From positions 11,199-65,286 of the forward strand of contig JAGRGU010000061.1 of NCBI GenBank assembly GCA_020445335.1: a stretch of DNA of 54,088 nucleotides, in the 5' to 3' direction. Every line of letters starts with the position of its first letter. Within the stretch, counting starts at the first letter, position 1. The DNA comes from Gammaproteobacteria bacterium (GTDB lineage Bacteria > Pseudomonadota > Gammaproteobacteria > Chromatiales > Chromatiaceae). Below the pieces are notes generated by a model. The model was not told the DNA's origin. It saw only the letters and a program-made list of their open reading frames with translations, and did not search any database. The translations under genes and the position numbers were made by a program. Of this stretch, positions 44,808-54,088 are shown in pieces.

Positions 44808-45324
44808 TGGCACGAAAGCCCCTGCCGGCTCCGCTCGGGCGGGAGGATTCCGACCGATTACATTGAGAGCGTTGATCGCGTGAAAGTTAACGGATTTGCA
44901 GCGGCGAATTCTACCCAACCGGCGCCGCAAACGCACGATGCATCTCCGCCTTAGGGGAGATTTTCCGCCGGGGGGGATCTCCCCTCCTCCCGGGTTCGAG
45001 AAGGGCCAACTCAAGGGTTGATGCCCCCCTGGCCGGGCTCCTCAACCTGCCGACTTCCATACGGGACCGCGAGACAGGAGGAGTTATCCTGGCGAAGAAG
45101 AATCTCTTTTGGTATTCAATAAATATTATACAGTTACTAACTATTTTTAACGTTATACATGATTTCCAGAGAGGGAACCCGCTTCTCCTCCGAGCCGACT
45201 CCGCGGACGACCGGAAAACCCTTCCCAATAGCTGTCACATTATCGCCGCCTGTTACTGAATTTATCCTGCCGCATGCCGACACCCTCAGCGGGTAACTAT
45301 AAATAACCAGACTGGAAATCAGCT
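44808..45324. other. Divergent region between the GT2 operon and the giant gene
   Basis: 517 bp. An 8-bp inverted repeat GGGGAGAT/ATCTCCCC (44954-44984) lies in the left half. A pronounced AT-rich island at about 45105-45165 in otherwise GC-rich DNA probably holds promoter elements, but I cannot pick a -35/-10 pair with confidence. TATAAA at 45299 lies close to the start of the giant gene. Confidence 0.45.
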
Positions 45325-48300
45325 ATGGGTTCGGCCAACAAGAATCGCAATCGTTCCAACCGCTCCAAACCGGTGATCGAGGCGCTGGAACCTCGCCTGC
45401 TCTACTCCGCCGACGCCTTCGGCGCAGCCGTCGATACGCACGACGGAAGCGACCCTCTCCAGGCGACGCTCGACGAGAGCGGTGAGCAGGCATTTGCCGC
45501 CGACCCGCAGCAGTACGACGCAGCGACCACCCCGCTGGTGGAACCGCGTGAACTGGACGACGCCGAGTACCAGACACTGCTCGGCCAAGCGCCTGGCCTG
45601 CGCAGCGAGCTGATCATCATCGACCCGGCCACACCGGATTACCAGACGCTGGTCGACGGGCTGCTGGCGCAGGAGGACGACAGCCGCCAGTTCGAGGTGG
45701 TGATGCTGGAGGCCAACCGCGACGGCGTCGCGCAGATCGGCGATATCCTGGCGGGCTTTCGCGACCTCGACGCGGTACACCTGATCTCGCACGCCGACGC
45801 CGGCGCCATCCAGCTAGGCGACACCCTGCTGACCGAGCAGAGCCTGGCCACCGCCAGCGGCGAGATCGCCGGCTGGGCCTCATCCTTCAGCGCCAGCGGC
45901 GACCTGCTGATCTACGGCTGCGACCTCGCCTCGAACGAAGCCGGCGAGATGCTGGTCGACGCACTGGCGGCCCTGACCGGCGCCGACGTGGCCGCCTCCG
46001 ACGACATCACAGGACATCAGAACCTCGGCGGCGACTGGGAGTTAGAGTACCAACAAGGTGAGATCGAGACCGATGTGGTACTGAACGTTGAAACTCAGCA
46101 GGCGTGGCAGGGCACCCTGGAGGCCGTTACCGGCACGAACTTCGGCTTCGAGGAACCAAACACCTTCAAACAGACCAATTGGGAAAACGTTTCCGGCTGG
46201 AGCAGCGACAGCGTCGCGACCGACTCAGGGGTCGAGAACGGAAGCGACTACGGCAGCTGGAGAGGGTATCTCTACAATGTCGACCCCTCGGTATGGCAAC
46301 TTACTAGCCAGACCATCAGCGCCGGCGAAACATACGAGCTGACGGTCGCCTCGCAATACTCCGCAGCCGCCGGCGAATTGACCATGCGTCTCTACTACGA
46401 CGATGGCGGTTCCCGCACGACGATCACGAGCCTGACCACCGACCTGACCTGGTCCTGGACGGACTACTCGATTACATTCAACGCGGATGACAACCCGGCG
46501 GCCATCGGCCACCAGATCGGCATCGAGTTCGAAAACACGGCCGGTGTAGAGAGCTGGATCGGGCTGGATGACGTACGGCTATCGGTTACTTCTGCTACAC
46601 CCACCGATTTGACGGCCATGGCGACGACCGACGGCGGCCTCAGCATCAACGCCGACGGCGGCAACGACGCTTACGTGCAAACCGATAGCTCGCCATTCAG
46701 CGGCCAGTCGGAGGTGACGATCGAAGTTCAGTTCTCTATCGATTCGCCAGCCACCGACATGACCACGCTGCTCTCATATGCCACCGGCAGCAACCAGGAT
46801 GAACTATTCCTGGGCGTCGATAGCAGCGGTGAGATCTTTTTCCGCACCAGTGCCAATGGAAGTGCCGGTTACGGCAGCATCACCAAGGCACCGCAGCTGT
46901 TTGACGGCGAGCAGCACAGCGTCGCTGTCACCTGGGAGAACACAGGCGGTATCCTGAAGTTCTACGTCGACGGCGAAGAGCTCGGTCTGGGGCGCAACGA
47001 TTATCAGAAGACCTCTACCATCGATGCCGGTGGCACACTGGTGTTCGGACAACATCAGGGAATCGGAGGTGCTTCCTTCGACAGCGACGACACTTTCGAA
47101 GGCAAGCTTTATGACGTGCGTATCTTCGATGAGGTACGCAGCGAAGCCGAGATCGCCGCCAGCTACCGCACCACCCTCCCCTACGACGAGCCCGGCCTGA
47201 TCGCCAACTGGGACTTCGACAACCTCTCCGCCGACGGAGTCGTCACCGACCGTTTCAGCGGCAACAATCTGACGCTGCAGCACGTGAGCGGATTCACGGC
47301 CAGCACGCCGACACTGACCCTTTCGGTCGATGAAAACGCGCTCGACGGCACCGAGATCGGCACGCTGGTTGGCACCGATGCGCAGCGCGAAGCGCTTATC
47401 GCCGCGCTGCTGGCGGCCGATCCTGACATGTCCTACAGCGCCGAGACCGGCAAATTCTACAAGCTGGTTGCCGGCTCCTACGACTGGACAACCGCCAGAT
47501 CGAACGCTGAGGCCGCCGTGCTCAATACCGTCAGCGGTCAGCTGGTCACGATTCGCTCCGCGGCCGAGAACGAAATTGTACAGACGATTGCCGCCACGGC
47601 CGGTGGCAGCCTATGGCTCGGCGCAACCGACGCAACGGTCGAAGGGGAGTGGCGCTGGCTGGAAGACGGCGCCGATAGCGATCTGTTCTGGCAGGGCGCG
47701 GTCGACGGCGCCAGCTCTGCAGGTGCGTATGAAAACTGGTACAGCGCGACCCAGCCTAATAATCTTGGTGGGAACGAGGATGCCGCGCGCATGGACAGTG
47801 CCAGCGGCGACTGGTACGACGCACCGGTCGGCTTCTCAGGACACAGCTTCATCGTCGAATGGAGCGCCGACGAAGTGCTCGACGTCACCCAGGCGCTGAC
47901 TTACTCCATCCAGTCACAAACAGTCAACGGCGCCTTCGCCATCGACGCCGACAGCGGCACCATCAGCGTCGCCGACGGCTCGCTGCTCGACTACGAAGCA
48001 CAGGCCAGCCATACCCTGACCGTGCGCGTCACCGACGCCGACGGCAACTTCTATGACGAAGCCTTCACCATCGCGCTCAACGATATAGCCGAACTGAACT
48101 CGGCCCCGAGCGACCTCTCCAGCGGTATCGAGTTGAATACCGATGGCGGCAATGATGCCTATCTCTACACCACCAACGGGGGCACGATACTTGGCGGGCT
48201 GAGCCAGGTGACAGTCGAAATGCTTTTCAGCAGCGACGGCCTGACAGACCGTGACACGCTGTTTTCCTACGCCAGCGCAGGGAACAGCAATGAATTCATT

Positions 48301-51300
48301 GTCTGGATAAACGACGCGCAGACTCTGGAAGCCCGGGTCAATGATTCTGTTGTCTCTCTCGGCATAAATGCGGCGGACCTGGCCGATGGAGAGACGCATG
48401 CCTTGGCCCTGAGCTGGGACAACACCCTGGGGTCCTGGGCATTCTATCTCGACGGCGACTTGCAGCTATCGGGTACCGGCCTGAAAACCGGATACACGCT
48501 GGAAGCCGGCGGCACCCTCGTTTTCGGCCAGGAGCAGGATGGCATCAATAGCGCATTCGACAGCACCCAGGCCTTTTCTGGCACCCTCTACGACGTGCGC
48601 ATCTGGAACGAGGTGCGCAGCGTCGAAGAGATCGCCCTGAACTACCAGCAGAAGATCGACTCCAACGACCTGCCGACCGGCCTCGTCGCCAACTGGCAGA
48701 TGGACGGCTTCAACGGCTCCAGCGAAGTCGTCGATATCGTCAGCGGCAACAACCTCAGCATCGGCCACGCTGGCGGCGCCGGCTTCAGCGCCAGCACCCC
48801 GCTCGGCGATCTGCACGTCGCGGAGGGCGTAGCCAACGGAACCAGCGTCGGCTTCGTCGTGCCGACCGATCCCGATCTGCATAACGATCTTGTCAGCGAC
48901 GGCCTGTTTCTCGACGCCACGCCCGCAACAACGCAGTACGGCGTCACCGGCAACTTCGGCGGATGGAGCGTCACCAGCGGTTCGATCGATCTGTTCGCGA
49001 CGACCGATTACGAAACCCCGCTCGGTGGCCGCGCCGTCAACCTCGATGGCGGCTCGCCGGGATCGATCACACAGACGATCACGACGCAGGTCGATCGCCA
49101 GTACCAGGTGATCTTTCGCCTCGCCGGCGACTTCAGCGGCGGTGAATCCGTCAAGGACCTGCGCGTCAGCGCCAGCGGCACCAGCGAGGATTTCTCCATC
49201 GATCAGACCAGTGGCTGGTCCTGGGGCGACGTCGGCACATTCGAGGAACGAAGCTTCACCTTCACCGCCGACGGATCGAGCACCGACCTCAGCTTCGCGT
49301 CGCTGGAGGGTGCGACGAGTCAGTATGGGCCCTATATCGCGGATATCCAGGTCATCGAGATCCCGCAGGCCGTCTCGGCGATCCTCAACAGCGATTCGAC
49401 CCTGACCTATGATGCGGCAACCGGCAAGTTCTACAAAGTCGTGGCGACCGCTACCGATATAGCCAGCGCGAAATCAAATGCTGCCGGAATGCTAGTCAAC
49501 GACGTGGCCGGCCAGCTGGTCAACATCCGTTCCGAATACGAAAACCAGCTGGTCTGGGAGTTGATTCAGGGACAGGGGAGCGAATTCTATATCGGCGCCA
49601 CCGACGCCACCAGCGAAGGTGTATGGAACTGGACCGAGCAGGGCGCCGAAGCCGACAACTTCTGGAATGGGGACTCCAGTGGCTCCGCGGCCGGCGGTGC
49701 TTACGCCAATTTCTTCGCCGGCGAACCCAACGACTGGAACACCGGTGAGGACTACGCTGCGATGCTCGAGTCCAACGGTCAATGGCTGGACCTGTCCGGA
49801 ACGGCCGATCGCGGTTACGTCATCGAATGGGACGCCGCAGAAGTTCTCTCAAACTTCACCTTCAGCCTGATCGACGACGTCGGAGGCCGCTTCGCCATCG
49901 ACAGCAACAGCGGTGAGATCACCGTCGCCAACGGCTCGCTGCTCGACTACGAAACCGCAACCTCGCATGACGTGACGGTCGAGGTCACCGACGCGGCCGG
50001 CAACAGCTACAGCGAGGCGATGACGATCACCATCGACCCGGTGAATGACAACGACCCGGTTGCGGTGAACGAATCCATCACCGTTGCCGAAGGCGGGACC
50101 ATCACCACGCTGGACGGTGGCGCCGCTTCGGTGCTGACCAACGACAGCGACGCCGACCTGCCCAACGACTCGCTGACTGTGGCGGTCGATACCGATGTGA
50201 CGCACGGTACCTTGACGCTCAATGCCGATGGCACTTTCAGCTACACGCACGACGGCACGGAGAATTTCTCCGACTCGTTTACCTACATCATCTCCGATGC
50301 CGACGGTGGGTTGACCGACAGCGGTACGGTAACCATCACGATCACACCGGACAACGACGCGCCGGTGCTCGCCAGCCCTGGCGGAACCTATCCCTACAGC
50401 GAGAACGCGGGCGCGGTGGTCCTCGGCGGTTCGGCAACGCTGAGCGATGTCGACTCCACCGACTTCGACGGCGGTCAGCTGGTCTACCAGATCAGCAACA
50501 ACGGGCTTAGCGAGGATCGTCTGGATATCCGTCACCAGGGCACGGCCGCCGGTCAGATCGGCATCAGCGGTACCAATATCAGCTACGGCGGTACGCTGAT
50601 CGGAACCTACACCGGCGCCGTCACCGGTTCCACGCAGCTTGTCGTCAGCTTCAACGCCTCGGCCAGCGCGGCTGCGGTGGAAGCGACGCTGAAGAATGTC
50701 ACCTACGAGAACACCTCGGATAATCCAACCGCCTCGACCCGCACGCTGCAGGTGTACGCCACCGACGGCGACGGCGGCACCAGCAACACGCTGACCGGTT
50801 ACGTTGCGGTATCCGCGGTGAACGATGATCCTGTCAACCTCGGCAGCCTGCCGAGCGATATTCTGGTGCAGCAGGACATCGCCAGTCCGATCGACCTCTC
50901 GGCGATCGACATCGGCGATGTCGATGCAAACGGCGGTGACCTGTCGATCAAGCTGATCTCTTCAATCGACGGCGTCATGACCGCCGCCGCCGGCAGCGGT
51001 ATCACCATCAGCGGTAACGGCAGCTCCTCGGTCACGCTGACCGGCACCCTGACCGACCTGAACAGCTACCTGAACAACACCACCAATATCCGCTACGTGC
51101 ACGGCATTCCCGGCACCTACGGCGCCAGTGCCGACAGCATCGAGGTGAAGCTGAATGATCTCGGTAATACCGGCAGCGGTGGTGGCAGCGATATTACCAT
51201 TGGCTCGATCAATATCGACATCAACGCCACGCCTGTAGTTGTCGGTGAAAGCTACAACGCCTTCGAAGGGCAGCCCTATACCGCGGCGTTGGCCGTGGAT

Positions 51301-54088
51301 GATCTGCTGCTGAACGACAGCGATCCGTACGGCGGCACGATATCGGTCAACACCACGCCGGTCCTCGGCCCATCCAACGGCCAGGTGATTTTGAACGCCG
51401 ACGGCAGTTTCGTCTACACGCCGGATGCCGGTTTCAATGGCACCGACAGTTTCATCTACCAGGTCGACGACGGCAACGGCGGTACCGCGCAGGCCACCGC
51501 GACGATCACCGTCTATCCGCGCGATATCCGCATCCTCTTCTCGACCAATACCGACATCGCCAACAGCAAGGTGCCGGGACTGGACTCCTGGGAGAGCGGA
51601 GAGGTCCTCGCGATCGCGGATCCAAACCTGACGTTCGAGCCGGCGGGTTCGGATGGCAGCATTCTCAACTTCATGAATCTGGAGTCTTTCGCCGCAGACA
51701 CCGAGATGATGATCAACGGTCTGCATTTCGTCAGCAATAGTGTAACCGTGGGCAGCGCGAATGCAGTGACCCTGCAGCACGGTGATGTACTGTTCACGGC
51801 TGCCGACAACGAGGTCATGACCAGTACCAACAGCCTCGCTGTCGACGCCGGCGATGTGATCATCTTTCGTCCGGACACCGCGGGTGACTACAGCGCCGGC
51901 ACCTTCATTCACCTGCTGGAACAGCCCGGCGCGGCGCTGACAACGGGCATTACGCTGGTCGAAAACGACATTACCATCGGAGACGTGACCCTGGATAGGG
52001 GGACATTCCTGTTCACCCAGGACGACGGCGGTTCCGACATCTACCATTTCACCGCAGATGACGCCGGTGTCGGAACGACTGGCACGGTCTCGACGTTGAT
52101 CGATGGCAGTGAAATCGGGATGTCGGGCGAAAGCTTCGCCGGGTTGATGCTCGTCACCGATGACCTGAACCTGCCTGGCACGGTGGTACCGGCCGGGTCC
52201 ATCGTGACCACGTTGACTGGCAAGATCACCGGCTTGGGCAGTAACAATCTGGCACTGAACGGCGACGAGATGTTCTATCTGACGGTCAGTACCACAACCA
52301 TGGGCAGCGGCACGACCGACGTTTCGGCGACCCTGCTGTTCGATGCGGGCGAGATCGGCCTGAACAACGAAAACAAGGATGTACGGGCATTCACACTGAT
52401 CGAGAATGTTCTGCCACCCAACGAGGATCCGGTACTTTCCGCTTCGCTGACCTCATTCAACTACACGGAAGGAGACCCGGCGACGTTCATCGACCCGGCG
52501 GCAACTCTGACTGACGCCGATTCGATCAACTTCAACGACGGACTGCTGCGTGTCGATCTCGCTGCGACCGGAACACTCAACGACCGGCTGGCGATCAATA
52601 ACGAAGGTTCGGGTGCCGGTCAGATCGGCGTCAGTGGTACGGATGTCACCTACGGAGGGGTTGTCATCGGCACCTGGAGCGGTGGTGTGGACGGACTGAC
52701 ACCGCTGACCATCCAGTTGAACTCCAGTTCGGATGCGGTCTCGGTGCAAGCGCTGATACGCAACATCACCTACGAGAACGTCTCCAGCGATCCGTCGGAA
52801 ACGCAGCGCCAGGTGAGGATCTCGGTCACCGACGGCGATGGCGGCAACAGCGAAACCATGCAGGTCGCCATAGTCGTCGATGGCGCCAACAGTGCGCCGG
52901 TGCTGAGCGGAGCCAATGACCTGGATCCGATCAACGAAGACTTCGTCAGCAACGCCGGAACGCTGGTGGCCGACCTTGTCTCCGGCCGTATCTCCGATGC
53001 CGACCCGATGTCGATCACCGGCATCGCCGTGGTCGGGGTGGACAACGCCAACGGCTCCTGGGAGTTCTCCACCGACGGCGGCAGCAACTGGTCATCCCTG
53101 GGATCGCCGAGCAGTACCGCGGTGCGCCTGCTGGCCGGCGATGCCAGCACCTATGTCCGTTTCGTGCCGAACCTGAACTGGAACGGTACGGTGGCCAACG
53201 GCATCACCTTCCACGCCTGGGACCAGACTTCCGGCGCCAACGGCGACGTCATCGACATGACCGCGGCTGACACCATCCGCGACGAATTCAACTCCGTCTC
53301 CTACAGCGCCAACGACGGAACCGGCGTGTGGACCTCCGCCTGGACCGAGGTCAACGACGATGGCTCCGCCGCGACCGGCGACATCCGCATCGAGAACAAC
53401 AAACTGCATATCAGCAATCAGGACGGTGGCAGTACCGAATACGTCTACCGCAGCGCCGATCTTTCCGACGCGATCAGCGCGACCCTGACACTGGATTTCG
53501 ACGCCTATGGCGGCGGCAGCATCGATACGGTCACCACCGGCGTATCCATCGATGGTGGAGCGACCTGGATAGCGCTGCGCGAGGGTAAGATCCTGGGCAG
53601 CTCGTCGGGAACGCGCAGCATGGTGATCGATGATTTCGTGCCTCTGACCGACAATATGCTGTTCCGTTTCGGCGTCATCGCCGGCATGGACGCACCGGGT
53701 GAGTACATCAACTTCGACAACATCGATATCACCTGGACCGGCGGCGGCAGCGGCGGTTCCAGCTCCATCAGTACAGCCACTGCGAGCAGTGGAATCACGG
53801 TCAACCCGGTCGACGATCTCGCATCGGTGACCGGCGACACCTCGGGTTCCGGCAATGAGAGCACCGTGATTTCGGGCGATCTCAACGCGACGGACGTCGA
53901 GGGACTCGGCGCCAACCCCTTCTCGATCTTTGCCGACGGGTCCAACGGTTCGGCATCGATCGATGCCGCCACCGGCGCCTGGAGTTATACACCAACCGAC
54001 CCCGACTGGTTCGGCACGGATTCGTTCACGGTCCGCGTCACCGATGCGGAAGGCGGCACCACTGACCAGATCGTCAGCATCACCGTCA
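45325..54088 (+). CDS. Giant LEPR-XLL/DUF4347 surface protein, 3' end beyond window
   Basis: Open from ATG 45325 to the window end (2921 codons, no stop). Domains by residue: LEPR-XLL motif EALEPRLLYSADA (19-31); DUF4347 (about 95-268) with H156 and C199; beta-sandwich (272-420); LamG-like (430-660); C-type lectin (702-850); cadherin-like (855-920); LamG-like (926-1160); beta-sandwich (1185-1355); C-type lectin (1360-1507); cadherin-like (1510-1575); VCBS-like (1575-1680); a repeat seen twice (1677-1831 and 2367-2525); Ig/VCBS-like (1969-2060); an unassigned domain (2066-2360); further beta domains. No classical signal peptide; type I secretion is likely by family precedent. Acidic, almost cysteine-free. 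Probably an adhesin. Confidence 0.92.
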   Translation, partial: MGSANKNRNRSNRSKPVIEALEPRLLYSADAFGAAVDTHDGSDPLQATLDESGEQAFAADPQQYDAATTPLVEPRELDDAEYQTLLGQAPGLRSELIIIDPATPDYQTLVDGLLAQEDDSRQFEVVMLEANRDGVAQIGDILAGFRDLDAVHLISHADAGAIQLGDTLLTEQSLATASGEIAGWASSFSASGDLLIYGCDLASNEAGEMLVDALAALTGADVAASDDITGHQNLGGDWELEYQQGEIETDVVLNVETQQAWQGTLEAVTGTNFGFEEPNTFKQTNWENVSGWSSDSVATDSGVENGSDYGSWRGYLYNVDPSVWQLTSQTISAGETYELTVASQYSAAAGELTMRLYYDDGGSRTTITSLTTDLTWSWTDYSITFNADDNPAAIGHQIGIEFENTAGVESWIGLDDVRLSVTSATPTDLTAMATTDGGLSINADGGNDAYVQTDSSPFSGQSEVTIEVQFSIDSPATDMTTLLSYATGSNQDELFLGVDSSGEIFFRTSANGSAGYGSITKAPQLFDGEQHSVAVTWENTGGILKFYVDGEELGLGRNDYQKTSTIDAGGTLVFGQHQGIGGASFDSDDTFEGKLYDVRIFDEVRSEAEIAASYRTTLPYDEPGLIANWDFDNLSADGVVTDRFSGNNLTLQHVSGFTASTPTLTLSVDENALDGTEIGTLVGTDAQREALIAALLAADPDMSYSAETGKFYKLVAGSYDWTTARSNAEAAVLNTVSGQLVTIRSAAENEIVQTIAATAGGSLWLGATDATVEGEWRWLEDGADSDLFWQGAVDGASSAGAYENWYSATQPNNLGGNEDAARMDSASGDWYDAPVGFSGHSFIVEWSADEVLDVTQALTYSIQSQTVNGAFAIDADSGTISVADGSLLDYEAQASHTLTVRVTDADGNFYDEAFTIALNDIAELNSAPSDLSSGIELNTDGGNDAYLYTTNGGTILGGLSQVTVEMLFSSDGLTDRDTLFSYASAGNSNEFIVWINDAQTLEARVNDSVVSLGINAADLADGETHALALSWDNTLGSWAFYLDGDLQLSGTGLKTGYTLEAGGTLVFGQEQDGINSAFDSTQAFSGTLYDVRIWNEVRSVEEIALNYQQKIDSNDLPTGLVANWQMDGFNGSSEVVDIVSGNNLSIGHAGGAGFSASTPLGDLHVAEGVANGTSVGFVVPTDPDLHNDLVSDGLFLDATPATTQYGVTGNFGGWSVTSGSIDLFATTDYETPLGGRAVNLDGGSPGSITQTITTQVDRQYQVIFRLAGDFSGGESVKDLRVSASGTSEDFSIDQTSGWSWGDVGTFEERSFTFTADGSSTDLSFASLEGATSQYGPYIADIQVIEIPQAVSAILNSDSTLTYDAATGKFYKVVATATDIASAKSNAAGMLVNDVAGQLVNIRSEYENQLVWELIQGQGSEFYIGATDATSEGVWNWTEQGAEADNFWNGDSSGSAAGGAYANFFAGEPNDWNTGEDYAAMLESNGQWLDLSGTADRGYVIEWDAAEVLSNFTFSLIDDVGGRFAIDSNSGEITVANGSLLDYETATSHDVTVEVTDAAGNSYSEAMTITIDPVNDNDPVAVNESITVAEGGTITTLDGGAASVLTNDSDADLPNDSLTVAVDTDVTHGTLTLNADGTFSYTHDGTENFSDSFTYIISDADGGLTDSGTVTITITPDNDAPVLASPGGTYPYSENAGAVVLGGSATLSDVDSTDFDGGQLVYQISNNGLSEDRLDIRHQGTAAGQIGISGTNISYGGTLIGTYTGAVTGSTQLVVSFNASASAAAVEATLKNVTYENTSDNPTASTRTLQVYATDGDGGTSNTLTGYVAVSAVNDDPVNLGSLPSDILVQQDIASPIDLSAIDIGDVDANGGDLSIKLISSIDGVMTAAAGSGITISGNGSSSVTLTGTLTDLNSYLNNTTNIRYVHGIPGTYGASADSIEVKLNDLGNTGSGGGSDITIGSINIDINATPVVVGESYNAFEGQPYTAALAVDDLLLNDSDPYGGTISVNTTPVLGPSNGQVILNADGSFVYTPDAGFNGTDSFIYQVDDGNGGTAQATATITVYPRDIRILFSTNTDIANSKVPGLDSWESGEVLAIADPNLTFEPAGSDGSILNFMNLESFAADTEMMINGLHFVSNSVTVGSANAVTLQHGDVLFTAADNEVMTSTNSLAVDAGDVIIFRPDTAGDYSAGTFIHLLEQPGAALTTGITLVENDITIGDVTLDRGTFLFTQDDGGSDIYHFTADDAGVGTTGTVSTLIDGSEIGMSGESFAGLMLVTDDLNLPGTVVPAGSIVTTLTGKITGLGSNNLALNGDEMFYLTVSTTTMGSGTTDVSATLLFDAGEIGLNNENKDVRAFTLIENVLPPNEDPVLSASLTSFNYTEGDPATFIDPAATLTDADSINFNDGLLRVDLAATGTLNDRLAINNEGSGAGQIGVSGTDVTYGGVVIGTWSGGVDGLTPLTIQLNSSSDAVSVQALIRNITYENVSSDPSETQRQVRISVTDGDGGNSETMQVAIVVDGANSAPVLSGANDLDPINEDFVSNAGTLVADLVSGRISDADPMSITGIAVVGVDNANGSWEFSTDGGSNWSSLGSPSSTAVRLLAGDASTYVRFVPNLNWNGTVANGITFHAWDQTSGANGDVIDMTAADTIRDEFNSVSYSANDGTGVWTSAWTEVNDDGSAATGDIRIENNKLHISNQDGGSTEYVYRSADLSDAISATLTLDFDAYGGGSIDTVTTGVSIDGGATWIALREGKILGSSSGTRSMVIDDFVPLTDNMLFRFGVIAGMDAPGEYINFDNIDITWTGGGSGGSSSISTATASSGITVNPVDDLASVTGDTSGSGNESTVISGDLNATDVEGLGANPFSIFADGSNGSASIDAATGAWSYTPTDPDWFGTDSFTVRVTDAEGGTTDQIVSITV

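Noticed and set aside
45319..54000. Many minus-strand ORFs (up to 361 codons) opposite the giant gene
   Set aside because: The plus strand is one uninterrupted frame with recognisable domains; antisense frames reflect its GC-rich Asp/Gly/Thr codons.

Overview
The window looks like a chromosome segment of a sulfur-oxidising gammaproteobacterium. The basis is flavocytochrome c sulfide dehydrogenase (fccAB), a TusA-DsrE2 sulfur-carrier pair, exosortase/PEP-CTERM and RimK/RimB, all in G+C-rich DNA with a gammaproteobacterial cast. A Chromatiales/Sedimenticola-like lineage would fit, but that is inference; there is no rRNA gene here and only the last 22 nt of a tRNA.

Layout. (a) 1-1126: 3' end of a tRNA-Arg with a 19-bp repeat of it 145 bp further on, one small basic ORF, otherwise gene-poor. 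(b) 1127-4531, minus strand: a PEP-CTERM secreted protein with a sigma54-like promoter, an acyl-CoA synthetase and an AhpD-fold protein. (c) 4860-13424: one long minus-strand aldonate operon, gntR - dctPQM TRAP transporter - dgoD - dgoA - dgoK - gntK - gnd, with translationally coupled genes and a palindromic operator next to a perfect -35 box upstream of gntR. (d) 13425-15468: eroded stretch with a cyclophilin-like secreted protein, a truncated SDR gene and a small monooxygenase-like protein. (e) 15694-20024: RND efflux pump. (f) 20766-23223: exosortase A with fused EpsI region, then a secreted lectin-like protein. (g) 23546-27600: aspartoacylase-like gene, rimK, rimB, and divergent mgtE.

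(h) 27695-31605, minus strand: an operon in which a membrane protein with nine c-type heme motifs fused to a FdnI/HydC-type cytochrome b (the architecture of Geobacter CbcL) precedes fccA and fccB. Its 534-bp divergent upstream region holds two FNR/Dnr-like sites and faces orphan norE-norF-like genes. This coupling of sulfide dehydrogenase to a CbcL-like quinone/heme module is the most interesting system in the window. (i) 33368-36557: pirin, HAD dehalogenase, dsrE2, tusA and a TetR repressor; tetR has an apparently leaderless sigma70 promoter with its operator in the spacer. (j) 36574-41762: a 111-bp duplication with a 5' tusA fragment records recombination at TetR operators; a phosphoglucomutase remnant, a host-attachment protein, a Lon-like protease and an APC permease lie between. 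(k) 41757-44807: GT2 - TVP38/DedA - GT39 operon, probably lipid-linked sugar transfer. (l) 45325-end: an open-ended giant surface protein (at least 2921 residues) with LEPR-XLL motif, DUF4347, LamG, C-type-lectin and cadherin/VCBS-like modules.

How it works together: region c feeds imported aldonates into pyruvate, triose phosphate and pentose phosphate. Regions h and i handle reduced sulfur, probably under anoxia-responsive control. PEP-CTERM/exosortase, GT2/GT39 and the giant adhesin-like protein build the cell surface. All assignments come from reading the sequence by eye; no database search was run.
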